Below are positions 50,414 through 57,930 of a DNA stretch of 64,000 nucleotides, piece by piece. Source of the stretch: an uncultured Rhodospirillaceae bacterium (GTDB lineage Bacteria > Pseudomonadota > Alphaproteobacteria > Azospirillales > Azospirillaceae). A model generated the notes under the pieces. It did not search any database and was not told where the DNA came from. It was given only the letters and a program-made list of their open reading frames with translations. Where the stretch lies: positions 62,001 to 126,000 of the forward strand of contig CALBDS010000033.1 in the NCBI GenBank assembly GCA_937927415.1, read 5' to 3'. The position numbers and the translations under genes are program-made. Each line of letters starts with the position of its first letter. Position 1 is the stretch's first letter.

Positions 50414-51226
50414 TCAGGGGGTGGTGTCGTCCTGCCGGTCGGCGTCGGCGATCCGGCGGCGAAGGGTGTCGGACAGGCGGGACTTGCGGTCCGGGATGGG
50501 GTCGGTGGACGAGCGGGAAGGGGGCGGGCCGGGTGAACGAGCGTTGCGGCACCAGTTCCGCCACGTCGCCAGCCAATCCGCCTTGGCCGCGTCCTTCCCG
50601 CTTTTGGCGTGCCAGTAGTCCCGGAATTTGTCGGCTTCGACCCGAAGGTCGATCGACGGAAGCCCGGCGTTCAGGCGGGCGATTTCCCCTTCGACCGCCC
50701 ATTCGTCGGTCAGAACCCAATCGTCGGGAAGCCGGGCCGCCCGCTTGCGGCGCCTATTATCTTCTCCGTTAGGAGAAGACTCTGACTCTGATTCTAGGAG
50801 CGTTTCAGCGTTTCCTTCGGCGTTGCCGCTGTGTTTCGTGTGCGTTTCATCGGCGTTTCCGCGCGTTGCCTTCTGGCGTTCCCGCCAAGCCCGGACGCGC
50901 TCCGTAGAATGATCGTCACGCTTGGGTTGCCTGCGATTCCAAGCCTCTAGCATTCCGTCGGGGCCGATCATGCCGCGTGCCGTGAAGGCAACGATCAGCC
51001 GATCGACGACGTCGCGGCCCAGATCCAGGCCGATTGCAACTTCATCCAAGTCCACATTGGCGATCGACCCACGCGGGTCCGCTTGCGACGCCGTTTCCAG
51101 AAGGGCGATCCAAAGCGCAAGTGAAACGGTCCGGTGCGTTTCAGCGCGTTTCGCAACGCTGGCAAGCTTCACGTCGAACGCGGTCCCGTGGTACAGGCGA
51201 AGCCATTCCATGCCGTTTCCGCTCAT
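50414..51226 (-). CDS. Phage replication-initiation protein (O-like) with internal iterons
   Basis: 270 residues from ATG 51226 (ATGA overlap with the methyltransferase gene). N-terminal SGNGMEWLRLYHGTAFDVKLASVAKR, then RTVSLALWIALLETASQADPRGSIANVDLDEVAIGLDLGRDVVDRLIVAFTARGMI, matches phage initiator/primosome proteins with a winged helix. The linker (QKATRGNADETHTKHSGNAEGNAETLLESESESSPNGEDN) is encoded by repeats at 50760-50880, including the hairpin block. The C-terminus (DDWVLTDEWAVEGEIARLNAG...DYWHAKSGKDAAKADWLATWRNWCRNA) is the usual DnaT/O-like end. As in lambda O, the origin may lie inside the gene. Confidence 0.72.
   Translation of the reverse strand: MSGNGMEWLRLYHGTAFDVKLASVAKRAETHRTVSLALWIALLETASQADPRGSIANVDLDEVAIGLDLGRDVVDRLIVAFTARGMIGPDGMLEAWNRRQPKRDDHSTERVRAWRERQKATRGNADETHTKHSGNAEGNAETLLESESESSPNGEDNRRRKRAARLPDDWVLTDEWAVEGEIARLNAGLPSIDLRVEADKFRDYWHAKSGKDAAKADWLATWRNWCRNARSPGPPPSRSSTDPIPDRKSRLSDTLRRRIADADRQDDTTP
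50760..50880. repeat. Hairpin and iteron-like repeats inside the replication gene
   Basis: TCTTCTCC/GGAGAAGA (50760-50779) forms an 8-bp stem. After it come GCGTTTCAGC, GTTTCCTTC, GTGTTTCGTG, GCGTTTCATC and GCGTTTCCGC at 10-12 bp steps. The same block and step pattern occur at 43187-43330. This is a candidate replication origin. Confidence 0.65.
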
Positions 51227-52536
51227 GCTGCCCCCCGTATCGTTCGGCGCCGGGCATCCGCGACATGCTGGATGCGCGTGCCAATCCAACGGATCACGGG
51301 AACGGCCATCGAATTGCCCACCGCCTTGTACCGCCGGGAGTCAGGGCAAGCCTCAGCCGGCTTTCCCCGCCATGGGATCAAGGTCCAGTCATCGGGGAAG
51401 CCCTGAAGACGCTCGCATTCGCGTGGTGTCAGGCGGCGGACGGCGGCGTCATGCCGCAAATCTGCCTCGTCATCGCCGGCGGCCCGCCCCGTTTCCTCGG
51501 AAAGCCTGACGGCGACGCCGTGCTGTGCGCTTGCCTGAAGGGTGAATATGGGGTCGCCGTCGGAACCTATTCCGATCCCGGCGCGTGGATTGGTGGTGCT
51601 GGTTCCGGTCCGCTTCCCGATTTCCTGGATGGGGATCGCAGACACCGCCGCGTTCCCCGCCTGATGGTAGACAACGGCGACCTGCCCGCCGCCGCTCTGG
51701 ATCTCTGGCCGGGTGCCGCTCATGCTCCGCAAGGTGGGGGCGACATCGACGCCGACGTCGTTTCCATAATCCTTGCATGAGAAGGCAAGGGGGATCAGGT
51801 GTCCGGCCTTGGCTTGGTTGTCGTCCGGGCCACACGTTCCAACACCGTTTGCAGTAAGGGCGGCAACTGCCGTCCCCGTGCTTCGGCGCGGCGAAGAATC
51901 CCCGCGCACGCCTTCCGGCTCAAAAAGTATCGCTCCGGGATTGGTGCCGTCTCCAATACGGCAGCTAACGACGAAGACACGCCGCCGCCGTTGGGGCACT
52001 CCGAAGTATTGAGCATCGAGAACGCGCCATGCAGCGGACCTTTCGTTTCCGATAACCATGCCAGCACGGGGCCATTTCCCGCTTGGACATTCGATGGGGG
52101 CGCATTCCCCCACCAAAGTAGCGAGGAAACATCCAAAGGCATTGTCTTTTGTGTTGAGGACGCCGGGAACGTTTTCCCAGACGACGAATTCGGGGTCGAT
52201 TGCATGGACCAATTCCACGAATTTCAGGGTCAGGTTGCCGCGGTCGTCGTCCAGCGACTTCCGAAGCCCGGCGGTGCTGAACGCCTGACAGGGCGTCCCG
52301 CCGATCAGGACGTCGATCTTTCCGCGCCAGGACGCACCATCGATCTTTGTCATGTCGCCCAGGTTCGGGGTGCCGTTGCGTGCCGACGGTTCGCCTGGAA
52401 GATTCGCGCCGTATCGGTGTGCCAGCACCGCGGATGCGAACGGGTCGATTTCGGACAGGAACGCCGGCTGCCAGCCAAGCGGCTCCCATGCGACGGACGC
52501 GGCTTCGATGCCGCTACAGATGGACCCGAAGATCAT
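51223..52536 (-). CDS. dcm: DNA cytosine-5 methyltransferase
   Basis: 437 residues. Motif I FGSICSGIEAASVAWEPLGW, motif IV GGTPCQAFSTAG with the catalytic Cys at about residue 83, motif VI VVWENVPG with the Glu near 121, and the end motif KAVGNSMAVPVIRWIG are all present. A variable target-recognition region lies at about 205-360. It methylates cytosine C5 and probably protects the phage from restriction. It is the third gene of the leftward early operon. No restriction endonuclease lies near. Confidence 0.95.
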   Translation of the reverse strand: MIFGSICSGIEAASVAWEPLGWQPAFLSEIDPFASAVLAHRYGANLPGEPSARNGTPNLGDMTKIDGASWRGKIDVLIGGTPCQAFSTAGLRKSLDDDRGNLTLKFVELVHAIDPEFVVWENVPGVLNTKDNAFGCFLATLVGECAPIECPSGKWPRAGMVIGNERSAAWRVLDAQYFGVPQRRRRVFVVSCRIGDGTNPGAILFEPEGVRGDSSPRRSTGTAVAALTANGVGTCGPDDNQAKAGHLIPLAFSCKDYGNDVGVDVAPTLRSMSGTRPEIQSGGGQVAVVYHQAGNAAVSAIPIQEIGKRTGTSTTNPRAGIGIGSDGDPIFTLQASAQHGVAVRLSEETGRAAGDDEADLRHDAAVRRLTPRECERLQGFPDDWTLIPWRGKPAEACPDSRRYKAVGNSMAVPVIRWIGTRIQHVADARRRTIRGAA

Positions 52537-52805
52537 GTCCCCGCCTTTCCCGCCGCCGTGGCGGCGTTCTGGTCACGGGCGGCGAAGAACCCAGGCGGGA
52601 CGTGCGCCGGGCAGAACCAATCTTCGCGCGTGCAGCCGGCTTCATCGGTCACCGCCACGCCATACGGCGGGTTCGGCGCATCGCAGATCAGGCAGGGCGG
52701 CTTGATCCAGGGGAGGGGCTTCGGCTTCGTGCTCCCGGCCTGTGTCAACCTGCCGAGTTGTTCGGCAAGGTCGAACAGGGAGACACGGTTGCGAACGGCG
52801 CTCAC
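52533..52805 (-). CDS. Small Cys-rich putative zinc protein
   Basis: 90 residues. The start is GTG 52805 overlapping the cro stop as GTGA. It contains CLICDAPNPPYG and CTREDWFCPAHVPPG, together a likely Cys3-His zinc site, followed by a helical tail. The start was chosen for the overlap; a longer frame has no sense upstream. Early-operon zinc-binding proteins may help in replication or in shutting off host functions, but no family is known to me. Confidence 0.6.
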   Translation of the reverse strand: MSAVRNRVSLFDLAEQLGRLTQAGSTKPKPLPWIKPPCLICDAPNPPYGVAVTDEAGCTREDWFCPAHVPPGFFAARDQNAATAAGKAGT

Positions 52806-53023
52806 GCCGCCGCCTCGGTGCCGGGAAGCCGAAGGAAGTCGTCGCCGGTCAGGATGACCTCGCGTTCGGCAGCGGCGGCGATGATCGCCGGCCAATACTT
52901 CGGCGGGATGGACCCGCGTTTCTTCCACCATGCGATGGTGGATTGCGGGACGTTGATAGCGGCGCTTAATACGGTTTGTCCGCCGAACAGACGGGTGATG
53001 CGTTCAACGATCAGGGTGTTCAT
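52802..53023 (-). CDS. cro: Cro-like repressor
   Basis: 73 residues from ATG 53023. Helix-turn-helix: MNTLIVERITRLFGGQTVLSAAINVPQSTIAWWKKRGSIPPKYWPAIIAAAAEREVILTGDDFLRL. The pattern with GxxAxxLxVPQSTxxWWxKRGSIPPxxW is typical of Cro/CarPH-type regulators. It is the first gene of the leftward early operon and faces the cI-like gene. The operators at 53068-53114 lie directly upstream. It should block cI transcription and help the lytic choice. Confidence 0.85.
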   Translation of the reverse strand: MNTLIVERITRLFGGQTVLSAAINVPQSTIAWWKKRGSIPPKYWPAIIAAAAEREVILTGDDFLRLPGTEAAA

Positions 53024-53067
53024 GGGGTGATCCGCGTTTGTCAGGGAGAACGCTGGATCGGACTCAT

Positions 53068-53114
53068 ATGGCATAACGCCATTGTTCGTCAATGACAAAA
53101 TGGCAATTTGTCAT
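53068..53114. promoter_or_regulatory. cro/cI operator region with two operators
   Basis: ATGGCATAACGCCAT (53068-53082) and ATGGCAATTTGTCAT (53100-53114) lie just upstream of cro. On the minus strand TTGACG and ATATGA flank the first at 17 bp, making a cro promoter with the operator in its spacer. A third copy, ATGGCAGAGTGACAT, lies at 53242-53256 in the cI leader. Confidence 0.75.
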
Positions 53115-53241
53115 GATTGATTGTTTCATCATGGCAACATGTCTGCCCATCCGGGGCGCCGCCATAGGCCGTCAGACTATGGTGAAACCAGCATAAATAC
53201 AGATGTTCCCTGCTTGTTCATGGTGATGCCGCGGTGAATGT

Positions 53242-53256
53242 ATGGCAGAGTGACAT
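53242..53256. promoter_or_regulatory. Prophage operator in the cI leader
   Basis: ATGGCAGAGTGACAT fits the operator consensus with one weak half. It lies 72 bp upstream of the cI start and could serve repressor autoregulation. Confidence 0.55.
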
Positions 53257-53327
53257 ACGACGGGGACATAAATGCAGACCAATGAGTGAACTAGAGCATG
53301 AACGCCAACCCCAAGGGACAGAACGCC

Positions 53328-54041
53328 ATGTCCGACAAACTCGCGGGCCGGTTGCGCGCGCTTCGTGAAGCGGCTGGATTGTCGCAGAAAGAACTTGCTG
53401 GCCTGCTGGACGTTGACCAGTCAACCATCTCCAAGTGGGAGCTTGGTCAGCGTGAGCCGGGATTTGAGGACCTGACCAAGCTATGGGCGATCATCCGCCC
53501 GCGCATTCCCGCCGATAAGGCGGCAGGCTCCGATGTCCGGGCCGCGAAGGAAAGCTTCGACATCATCATCGGGGGCCGTGACGACGACAAGATCGTTCTG
53601 ATCCAGGCGGAACCCAAGGCACGCCCAGGACGCCCGTCACCGCTTCGTGTCCCGCTGTTCGCCATCAAGCGCGCCGGCTTCGAAGCGCCGAAGCTGGAAC
53701 GGGAAGCGTCAGGCAACCTGGACGCCACTGCCGCCCTGACCAACCGTGCCAGTTACGCCGTCGTCTGCCAGGACGGCGCCATGACCCCCGCCATTGATGC
53801 CGGTGATACGGCGATCCTGGACGCGAACCGTCCGATCCGGGATGGGGACATGACCTTCGTGCAACTGGAGTCCGGGGAATGCTTCTTCGCTCAATTCAAG
53901 GGGACGAGTCTGTCCGATCCCGCCGACCCGACATCGGTCCGCGCCGTTGCCCTGCGCTTCCTCAACCCAGTCCAGGATTTCACGATCCAGGCGGACCGCA
54001 TCACCCGCGCCGATGGGGTTGCCGCCATTCTGAAGCCGTAA
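53328..54041 (+). CDS. cI: CI-like prophage repressor lacking the S24 catalytic dyad
   Basis: 237 residues from ATG 53328 (AAGGGA upstream; an ATG at 53298 is also in frame). N-terminal Xre-type HTH: LAGRLRALREAAGLSQKELAGLLDVDQSTISKWELGQREPG. C-terminal S24-type domain, but the usual GDSMxP motif reads DGAMTP, so the nucleophilic Ser is Ala151, and the later VKR-type Lys is missing (FFAQF). LexA/CI proteins of this kind self-cleave under RecA; this one probably cannot. It likely holds the lysogen by binding the ATGGCRWNWYGYCAT operators and needs another trigger, for example the antirepressor. Confidence 0.85.
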   Translation: MSDKLAGRLRALREAAGLSQKELAGLLDVDQSTISKWELGQREPGFEDLTKLWAIIRPRIPADKAAGSDVRAAKESFDIIIGGRDDDKIVLIQAEPKARPGRPSPLRVPLFAIKRAGFEAPKLEREASGNLDATAALTNRASYAVVCQDGAMTPAIDAGDTAILDANRPIRDGDMTFVQLESGECFFAQFKGTSLSDPADPTSVRAVALRFLNPVQDFTIQADRITRADGVAAILKP

Positions 54042-54164
54042 CCACGCGCAACCTTTCCGTTTTCAGCAATGGCCCGTGCACGACGTTTTGTCGTGCGCGG
54101 GCTTTGTGTTTTGAGGTAATCTGTCGGACTATGGCGGCATGATGGCGGGCTTTGGTGTCATTAC

Positions 54165-54214
54165 AGCACCGAAATTTAATTGTTGCCATATGGCAAAGTG
54201 TCATTTATGAATGG
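54165..54214 (+). promoter_or_regulatory. Promoter with operator upstream of the 54304 gene
   Basis: TTGCCA (54184-54189) and TATGAA (about 54207-54212) at 17 bp make a sigma70-like promoter. ATGGCAAAGTGTCAT (54190-54204) fills the spacer, a typical repressor position. It would drive the rightward early operon. Confidence 0.7.
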
Positions 54215-54303
54215 ACGTAGAAAAACGGCCCGTTCTGGCCCATAGCCCCCCAGAAACCCGCCCCCCTTCCTTCAACCCTTTCATGACCGGAGCGTGACGG
54301 CGA

Positions 54304-54735
54304 ATGCTTCCCGTAATCCCCGGCGGACAGGCAACCGATCCAGGACGTGAACCCTGTTCCCGCTGCCCCGCAAAATGCGCCGAATCCGGTGCGGCCTCAT
54401 GCGCGTACCCTGAAGTCGCGTACCTGGAATCCCGCACGTTCAAGGCTGTGGCTGCCGATGCGATGCTCCGTGTCATGATGCATGGCCGGGAAAACGCCGG
54501 CCTTGATGAAGCGGAGCTTGCGGCCTTGGCGTGCCTGGAAATCGGCGCCGATGTGGAAGACCTGAACGCCGGGCTTCGCGCGAAGGCGGACCGGGATGGC
54601 GGGCGTCTCGACACCGGGGACCCGCTGGTCACCGCCGCGGCTCAGACCGTTGCGCGGGATACCGAATATTTGCGTGTCTATGCCCGCGTTGCTGCCGGGG
54701 TAAGGACGCCGCCGTTTCGCCAGCGGACGAACTGA
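54304..54735 (+). CDS. Hypothetical early protein with Cys-rich N-terminus
   Basis: 143 residues. The start region contains CSRCPAKCAESGAASCAYPE, a possible metal-binding cluster. The rest is helical (AVAADAMLRVMMHGRENAGLDEAELAALACLEIGADVEDLNAGL). I do not recognise a family. It is the first gene of the rightward early operon, behind the operator promoter at 54184. The gene could encode a recombination or shut-off factor, but this is unsupported. Confidence 0.6.
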   Translation: MLPVIPGGQATDPGREPCSRCPAKCAESGAASCAYPEVAYLESRTFKAVAADAMLRVMMHGRENAGLDEAELAALACLEIGADVEDLNAGLRAKADRDGGRLDTGDPLVTAAAQTVARDTEYLRVYARVAAGVRTPPFRQRTN

Positions 54736-54831
54736 TCCGGCCCAAGGCCACGGCGCAAGGCGCCGGCCCTTTGTCATCGCTGTCTGCTTTTTCGCCGGGA
54801 TCGGTCGATCCCTCTTTTTTTGGCTTTTGAA

Positions 54832-55263
54832 ATGGCAAATTGGAATATGGCAGATGGCGACGCTCTGAAGCGAAAGCCTTTCGTAAACACGGGCCGGTAC
54901 GCAGGGGACGCCCCCCGTATCGTTGACCGGCCCAAACCCGGCTTCTTCAAGATCCGGCTCGTCAGGTTCGGGCCGTGGGTTCCGGCGCGCATCTGGAACG
55001 GCCCGCCCCACGATCCGCTGACCGGCGACGAACTGGACAGGTCGTGGCGCCTTCAGGTCCAGGTCTTCGACTTCGCTCCGGCCGCCGATTTTTCGCGGAT
55101 TTGCCGCGTCTGGACCCATGGGGTCCGGATCGCGGAACGCGATTACCGATACATGCGGGACCGCATCGCGTGGCTGCGCGCCAACCGCCCCGGCGACCCG
55201 CTGGTCAATCCCTTCCGCCCGGTCATCCTGGACCGGCTTCAGCCCCGAAACATGGAGTCTTGA
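54832..55263 (+). CDS. Hypothetical early protein
   Basis: About 143 residues. FKIRLVRFGPWVPARIWNGPPHDPLTGDELDRSWRLQVQVFDFAPAADFSRICRVWTHGVRIAERDYRYMRDRIAWLRANRPGDPLVNPFRPVILDRLQP. The RFGPWVPARIW...DPLTGDELDRS pattern is typical of small proteins in alphaproteobacterial phages, but I know no function. The start is uncertain; in-frame ATGs at 54832 and 54847 and a TTG at 54820 are all possible. A weak operator copy, ATGGCAAATTGGAAT, overlaps 54832-54846. Confidence 0.6.
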   Translation: MANWNMADGDALKRKPFVNTGRYAGDAPRIVDRPKPGFFKIRLVRFGPWVPARIWNGPPHDPLTGDELDRSWRLQVQVFDFAPAADFSRICRVWTHGVRIAERDYRYMRDRIAWLRANRPGDPLVNPFRPVILDRLQPRNMES

Positions 55264-55268
55264 CGCGC

Positions 55269-55850
55269 ATGTACCCTTTGATCGGACACAACGGCGGTCC
55301 CGCCCTGGACACCGCCACCCCGGACCCGGTAGAAACCTTGGTTCTTGACCTGGAAATCGCCAACGTCGATGCGACGGTGCGGGCGCGGGAACTCACCGCC
55401 GTCCTGAAGACCTTCGGCGATAAGATCGAAACGGCGGATCAGGCCCATAACCTTGTGGACCTGATCGCCCAGATGGGCGCCTTCACCGCCAAGGCCGAAG
55501 ACGCCCGCAAGACGGCGAAAGCACCGCATGACGCGCTGTCCAAAGCGTGCGACGGCTTCTTCAAGCCCATGGCCGATGATGTGAAGGCGGCGAAGGAAAC
55601 CGCGATTGACCTTCTGTCCGCCTACATGCGCGGGGTTGCCAAGGACGACAAGGACAAGGCGACGATCCGCACCGACTTGGGGCAGGTCGCCAGCCTGTCC
55701 GACGACATCGGCTTCACGATCGATGCCCCGGAAGCGGTCCCCCTGGAATACTGGAAGATCGACGAAACCGCGGTCCGGGCGGCGGTGAAGAAGGCCGTTC
55801 CCATCGCGGGTGTTACCCGCATCGTGACCCGCAAGGCCGGGGTCCGCTGA
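55269..55850 (+). CDS. Hypothetical helical early protein with IGHNGG tag
   Basis: 193 residues from ATG 55269. It begins MYPLIGHNGGPALDTATPDPVE, then a long helical region: VLDLEIANVDATVRARELTAVLKTFGDKIETADQAHNLVDLIAQMGAFTAKAEDARKTAKAPHDALSKACDGFFKPMADDVKAAKETAIDLLSAYMRGVAKDDKD. The C-terminus has GFTIDAPEAVPLEYWKIDETAVRAAVKKAVPIAGVTRIVTRKAG. The helical part resembles phage proteins that accompany RecT-like genes. It lies between the 54832 gene and the RecT-like gene. The tag is shared with the portal and GapR. Function unknown. Confidence 0.65.
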   Translation: MYPLIGHNGGPALDTATPDPVETLVLDLEIANVDATVRARELTAVLKTFGDKIETADQAHNLVDLIAQMGAFTAKAEDARKTAKAPHDALSKACDGFFKPMADDVKAAKETAIDLLSAYMRGVAKDDKDKATIRTDLGQVASLSDDIGFTIDAPEAVPLEYWKIDETAVRAAVKKAVPIAGVTRIVTRKAGVR

Positions 55851-55907
55851 TGGCGTGGCCCACCATGCCCGCGCCGCACGTCCAGCCGCTTTTTCGCGCC
55901 TTCTTAA

Positions 55908-55922
55908 ATGGCATTTCGCCAT
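55908..55922. promoter_or_regulatory. Prophage operator upstream of the recT-like gene
   Basis: ATGGCATTTCGCCAT fits the operator consensus well. It lies 50 bp upstream of the recT-like start and after the end of the 55269 gene. It may control an internal promoter. Confidence 0.65.
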
Positions 55923-55971
55923 ATGGCGAAGCCTGTCCCCAAAACCATGAACGTGGGAGTCACCCCTGATC

Positions 55972-57537
55972 ATGACGTCCGTTCCCTCCCTTCTGTCGTC
56001 TTCGTCTCCGGTCGCCCTGTACCTGGAACCGACGCTTTTCCGTCAGGCATGGGAAGCGTCCAAGCTGATCGCCGCCGCCCCGCATTGCCCGGCGTTCTAC
56101 CGCAACAAGCCCGAAGCCTGCTTCATCGCCATCGACATTGCCGAGAAGCTTCAGCTTCCGTTGTTCACGGTCCTTCAGAACACCTATGAACACGGGGGGC
56201 GGCCCGGCTTCTACGCGCAATTCCTGATCGGGCTTGCCAACCACCGCAAGGCGTTCGCCACCCCCATCAAGTTCAGCGTGACCGGGTCCGCCGAAGCCGG
56301 GGATCTGGAAGCCACGGCCTATGCCACCCTGCACGACGGCACGGAAGCCGCGGAATCGGTCAGCCTGAAGACGGCGATTGCCGACGGCTGGTATGGACGC
56401 AACGCGAAGTATCGGTCGATTCCCGACCGGATGCTGAAGTACCGCGCCGCGTCCGCGCTGATCGGCTTCTACGCCCCCGAGGTGAAGCTCGGCTTCCCGA
56501 CCATTGAAGAACTGGAAGACGGTGCCTTTGTCGATGCGGTCCCGCTTCCCGACGGGTCCTTCGGTGTGCCGCCGGGTGACCGCCCGGTCCGCCCGGAACC
56601 GGCGTCCCACGAAGGCGATGCGGAGAAACTGGACACCATGCGCGGTGCTCCCCGCGCCACGGCATCCGCCGAACCGCCGAAGCCGGGGAAGAAGACGCCC
56701 GCCAAGGCCAGCCCTGAGAAGCCCGCCCCCATGCCCCCCGCGGTGGACGTCGGCGCCGTGATCCGCGGCCTTCACGCCGCCGCCACGTCGGGGGAAAGCC
56801 TTGACGCCTTCCTTCGCGATTCCGCCGACGCCTTGGCCGTTATGGATGAGGGGGGCCGGGAATCGGTCCGCCAAGCTGAACGGATTGCCCGTGAACGCAT
56901 CGCCGCCGTGATGACCCAAACGCCGCAGCAGGCGGACCCGGTTCCCGAATCCCCGGCGCCGGCCACCGCACCGATACCGGCGGACCCGGCGGATGCGAAG
57001 CCGGCCTTCGTGATCCGGGACGCCGCGGGGGAACAGGTTGCGACCTATACCCAGGCCAAGCGCGCGGCGGATTCGATCATCGCCGAAATCGGCAAGGCGG
57101 GGACCGCGGACGACGTTGCGGCGATCCTGGACCACAACGCCGACACCATCGACGACCTTCCCGCCGAGCACACCCAGCGCGTTCAGGACGCCGCCGTCGA
57201 GCGGGTGGACGCTGTTCCGCCCGCCGGGCCGGTTGCCGGGCCGATGGTGCATGAAGATGCCCCCATCCCCGCCGACGATGACGCCCCGTCTTCCCGGACG
57301 GCCCCGCCCGGCGCCTATGCGGTCGCCGTTCCGCCCATGGCCGGCGGGCAGGGGCCGGACGTGACCCGGCTGTTTGCCCTGCTGAAGACCGGCCTTCAGA
57401 AGATCGCCGACCGGACGGTCCTGGAGGATTGGCGGAACGACAACATCGACCGCCTGGAACTGGTGAAGGCGCACGCCCCGGCGTGGGCGAAGGCCCTGTC
57501 CGACATGCTTCAGGAAAAGCGGGCGGCCCTCGCCTGA
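55972..57537 (+). CDS. RecT-like single-strand annealing protein with long C-terminal extension
   Basis: 521 residues. The N-terminal 210 residues fit the RecT style: EACFIAIDIAEKLQLPLFTVLQNTYEHGGRPGFYAQFLIGLANHRKAFATPIKFSVTG, then ATLHDGTEAAESVSLKTAIADGWYGRNAKYRSIPDRMLKYRAASALIGFYAPEVKLGFPTIEELED. The remaining 300 residues are Pro/Ala-rich and acidic linkers with a few helical blocks. Normal RecT has about 270 residues, so the extension is unusual. It anneals complementary single strands in recombination with the exonuclease and SSB, both encoded downstream. Confidence 0.8.
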   Translation: MTSVPSLLSSSSPVALYLEPTLFRQAWEASKLIAAAPHCPAFYRNKPEACFIAIDIAEKLQLPLFTVLQNTYEHGGRPGFYAQFLIGLANHRKAFATPIKFSVTGSAEAGDLEATAYATLHDGTEAAESVSLKTAIADGWYGRNAKYRSIPDRMLKYRAASALIGFYAPEVKLGFPTIEELEDGAFVDAVPLPDGSFGVPPGDRPVRPEPASHEGDAEKLDTMRGAPRATASAEPPKPGKKTPAKASPEKPAPMPPAVDVGAVIRGLHAAATSGESLDAFLRDSADALAVMDEGGRESVRQAERIARERIAAVMTQTPQQADPVPESPAPATAPIPADPADAKPAFVIRDAAGEQVATYTQAKRAADSIIAEIGKAGTADDVAAILDHNADTIDDLPAEHTQRVQDAAVERVDAVPPAGPVAGPMVHEDAPIPADDDAPSSRTAPPGAYAVAVPPMAGGQGPDVTRLFALLKTGLQKIADRTVLEDWRNDNIDRLELVKAHAPAWAKALSDMLQEKRAALA

Positions 57538-57603
57538 TCAAGCCCCCGGCGGGAGGGGCGCGCACCCTTCCTGCCACGCTCCCTAAAAAGAAAGCCTCAG
57601 ACC

Positions 57604-57927
57604 ATGACCACGGCCATCACCGCCACGCCCCCCGCCGCCAAGCCGCTTGATGACGTCTATCTCGACTATGAGGGCGTCCGCGACGCCGTCGCCGAACTCG
57701 GCTTCCCGAAGCCCGACCTTGTGACGGTCGTCGGGTGGCGCGACCGCAAGACCCTGCCGTTCTTCAAGGGGCTGGATGGCAAGTGCTACATCGCCAAGCG
57801 AACCCTGATCGACGTCTTCCGCAAGCGTCAGGACGCCGCCACCCGGAAGGTCATGGGTGGCAGCCGGGATGACCCCGGCAAAGCCCCGCCCCGCCGCGGG
57901 CGCCCCCGCCGTTCCGCCGGGGCGTGA
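57604..57927 (+). CDS. Excisionase/AlpA-like DNA-binding candidate
   Basis: 107 residues. VYLDYEGVRDAVAELGFPKPDLVTVVGWRDRKTLPFFKGLDGKCYIAKRTLIDVFRKRQD: the WRDRKTLPFFKGLDGKCYIAKRTLIDVF segment looks like the wing of MerR/excisionase-type small DNA-binding proteins (a winged helix that reads a target and then a basic wing). The C-terminus is a basic Pro/Arg/Gly tail. It sits in the rightward operon between recT-like and dnaQ-like. It could be the excisionase for the integrase at the other prophage end. Confidence 0.5.
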   Translation: MTTAITATPPAAKPLDDVYLDYEGVRDAVAELGFPKPDLVTVVGWRDRKTLPFFKGLDGKCYIAKRTLIDVFRKRQDAATRKVMGGSRDDPGKAPPRRGRPRRSAGA

Positions 57928-57930
57928 TCC

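Noticed and set aside
51034..51780. Plus-strand frame over the methyltransferase gene
   Set aside because: Antisense shadow of the C5-methyltransferase and initiator genes; no domain.
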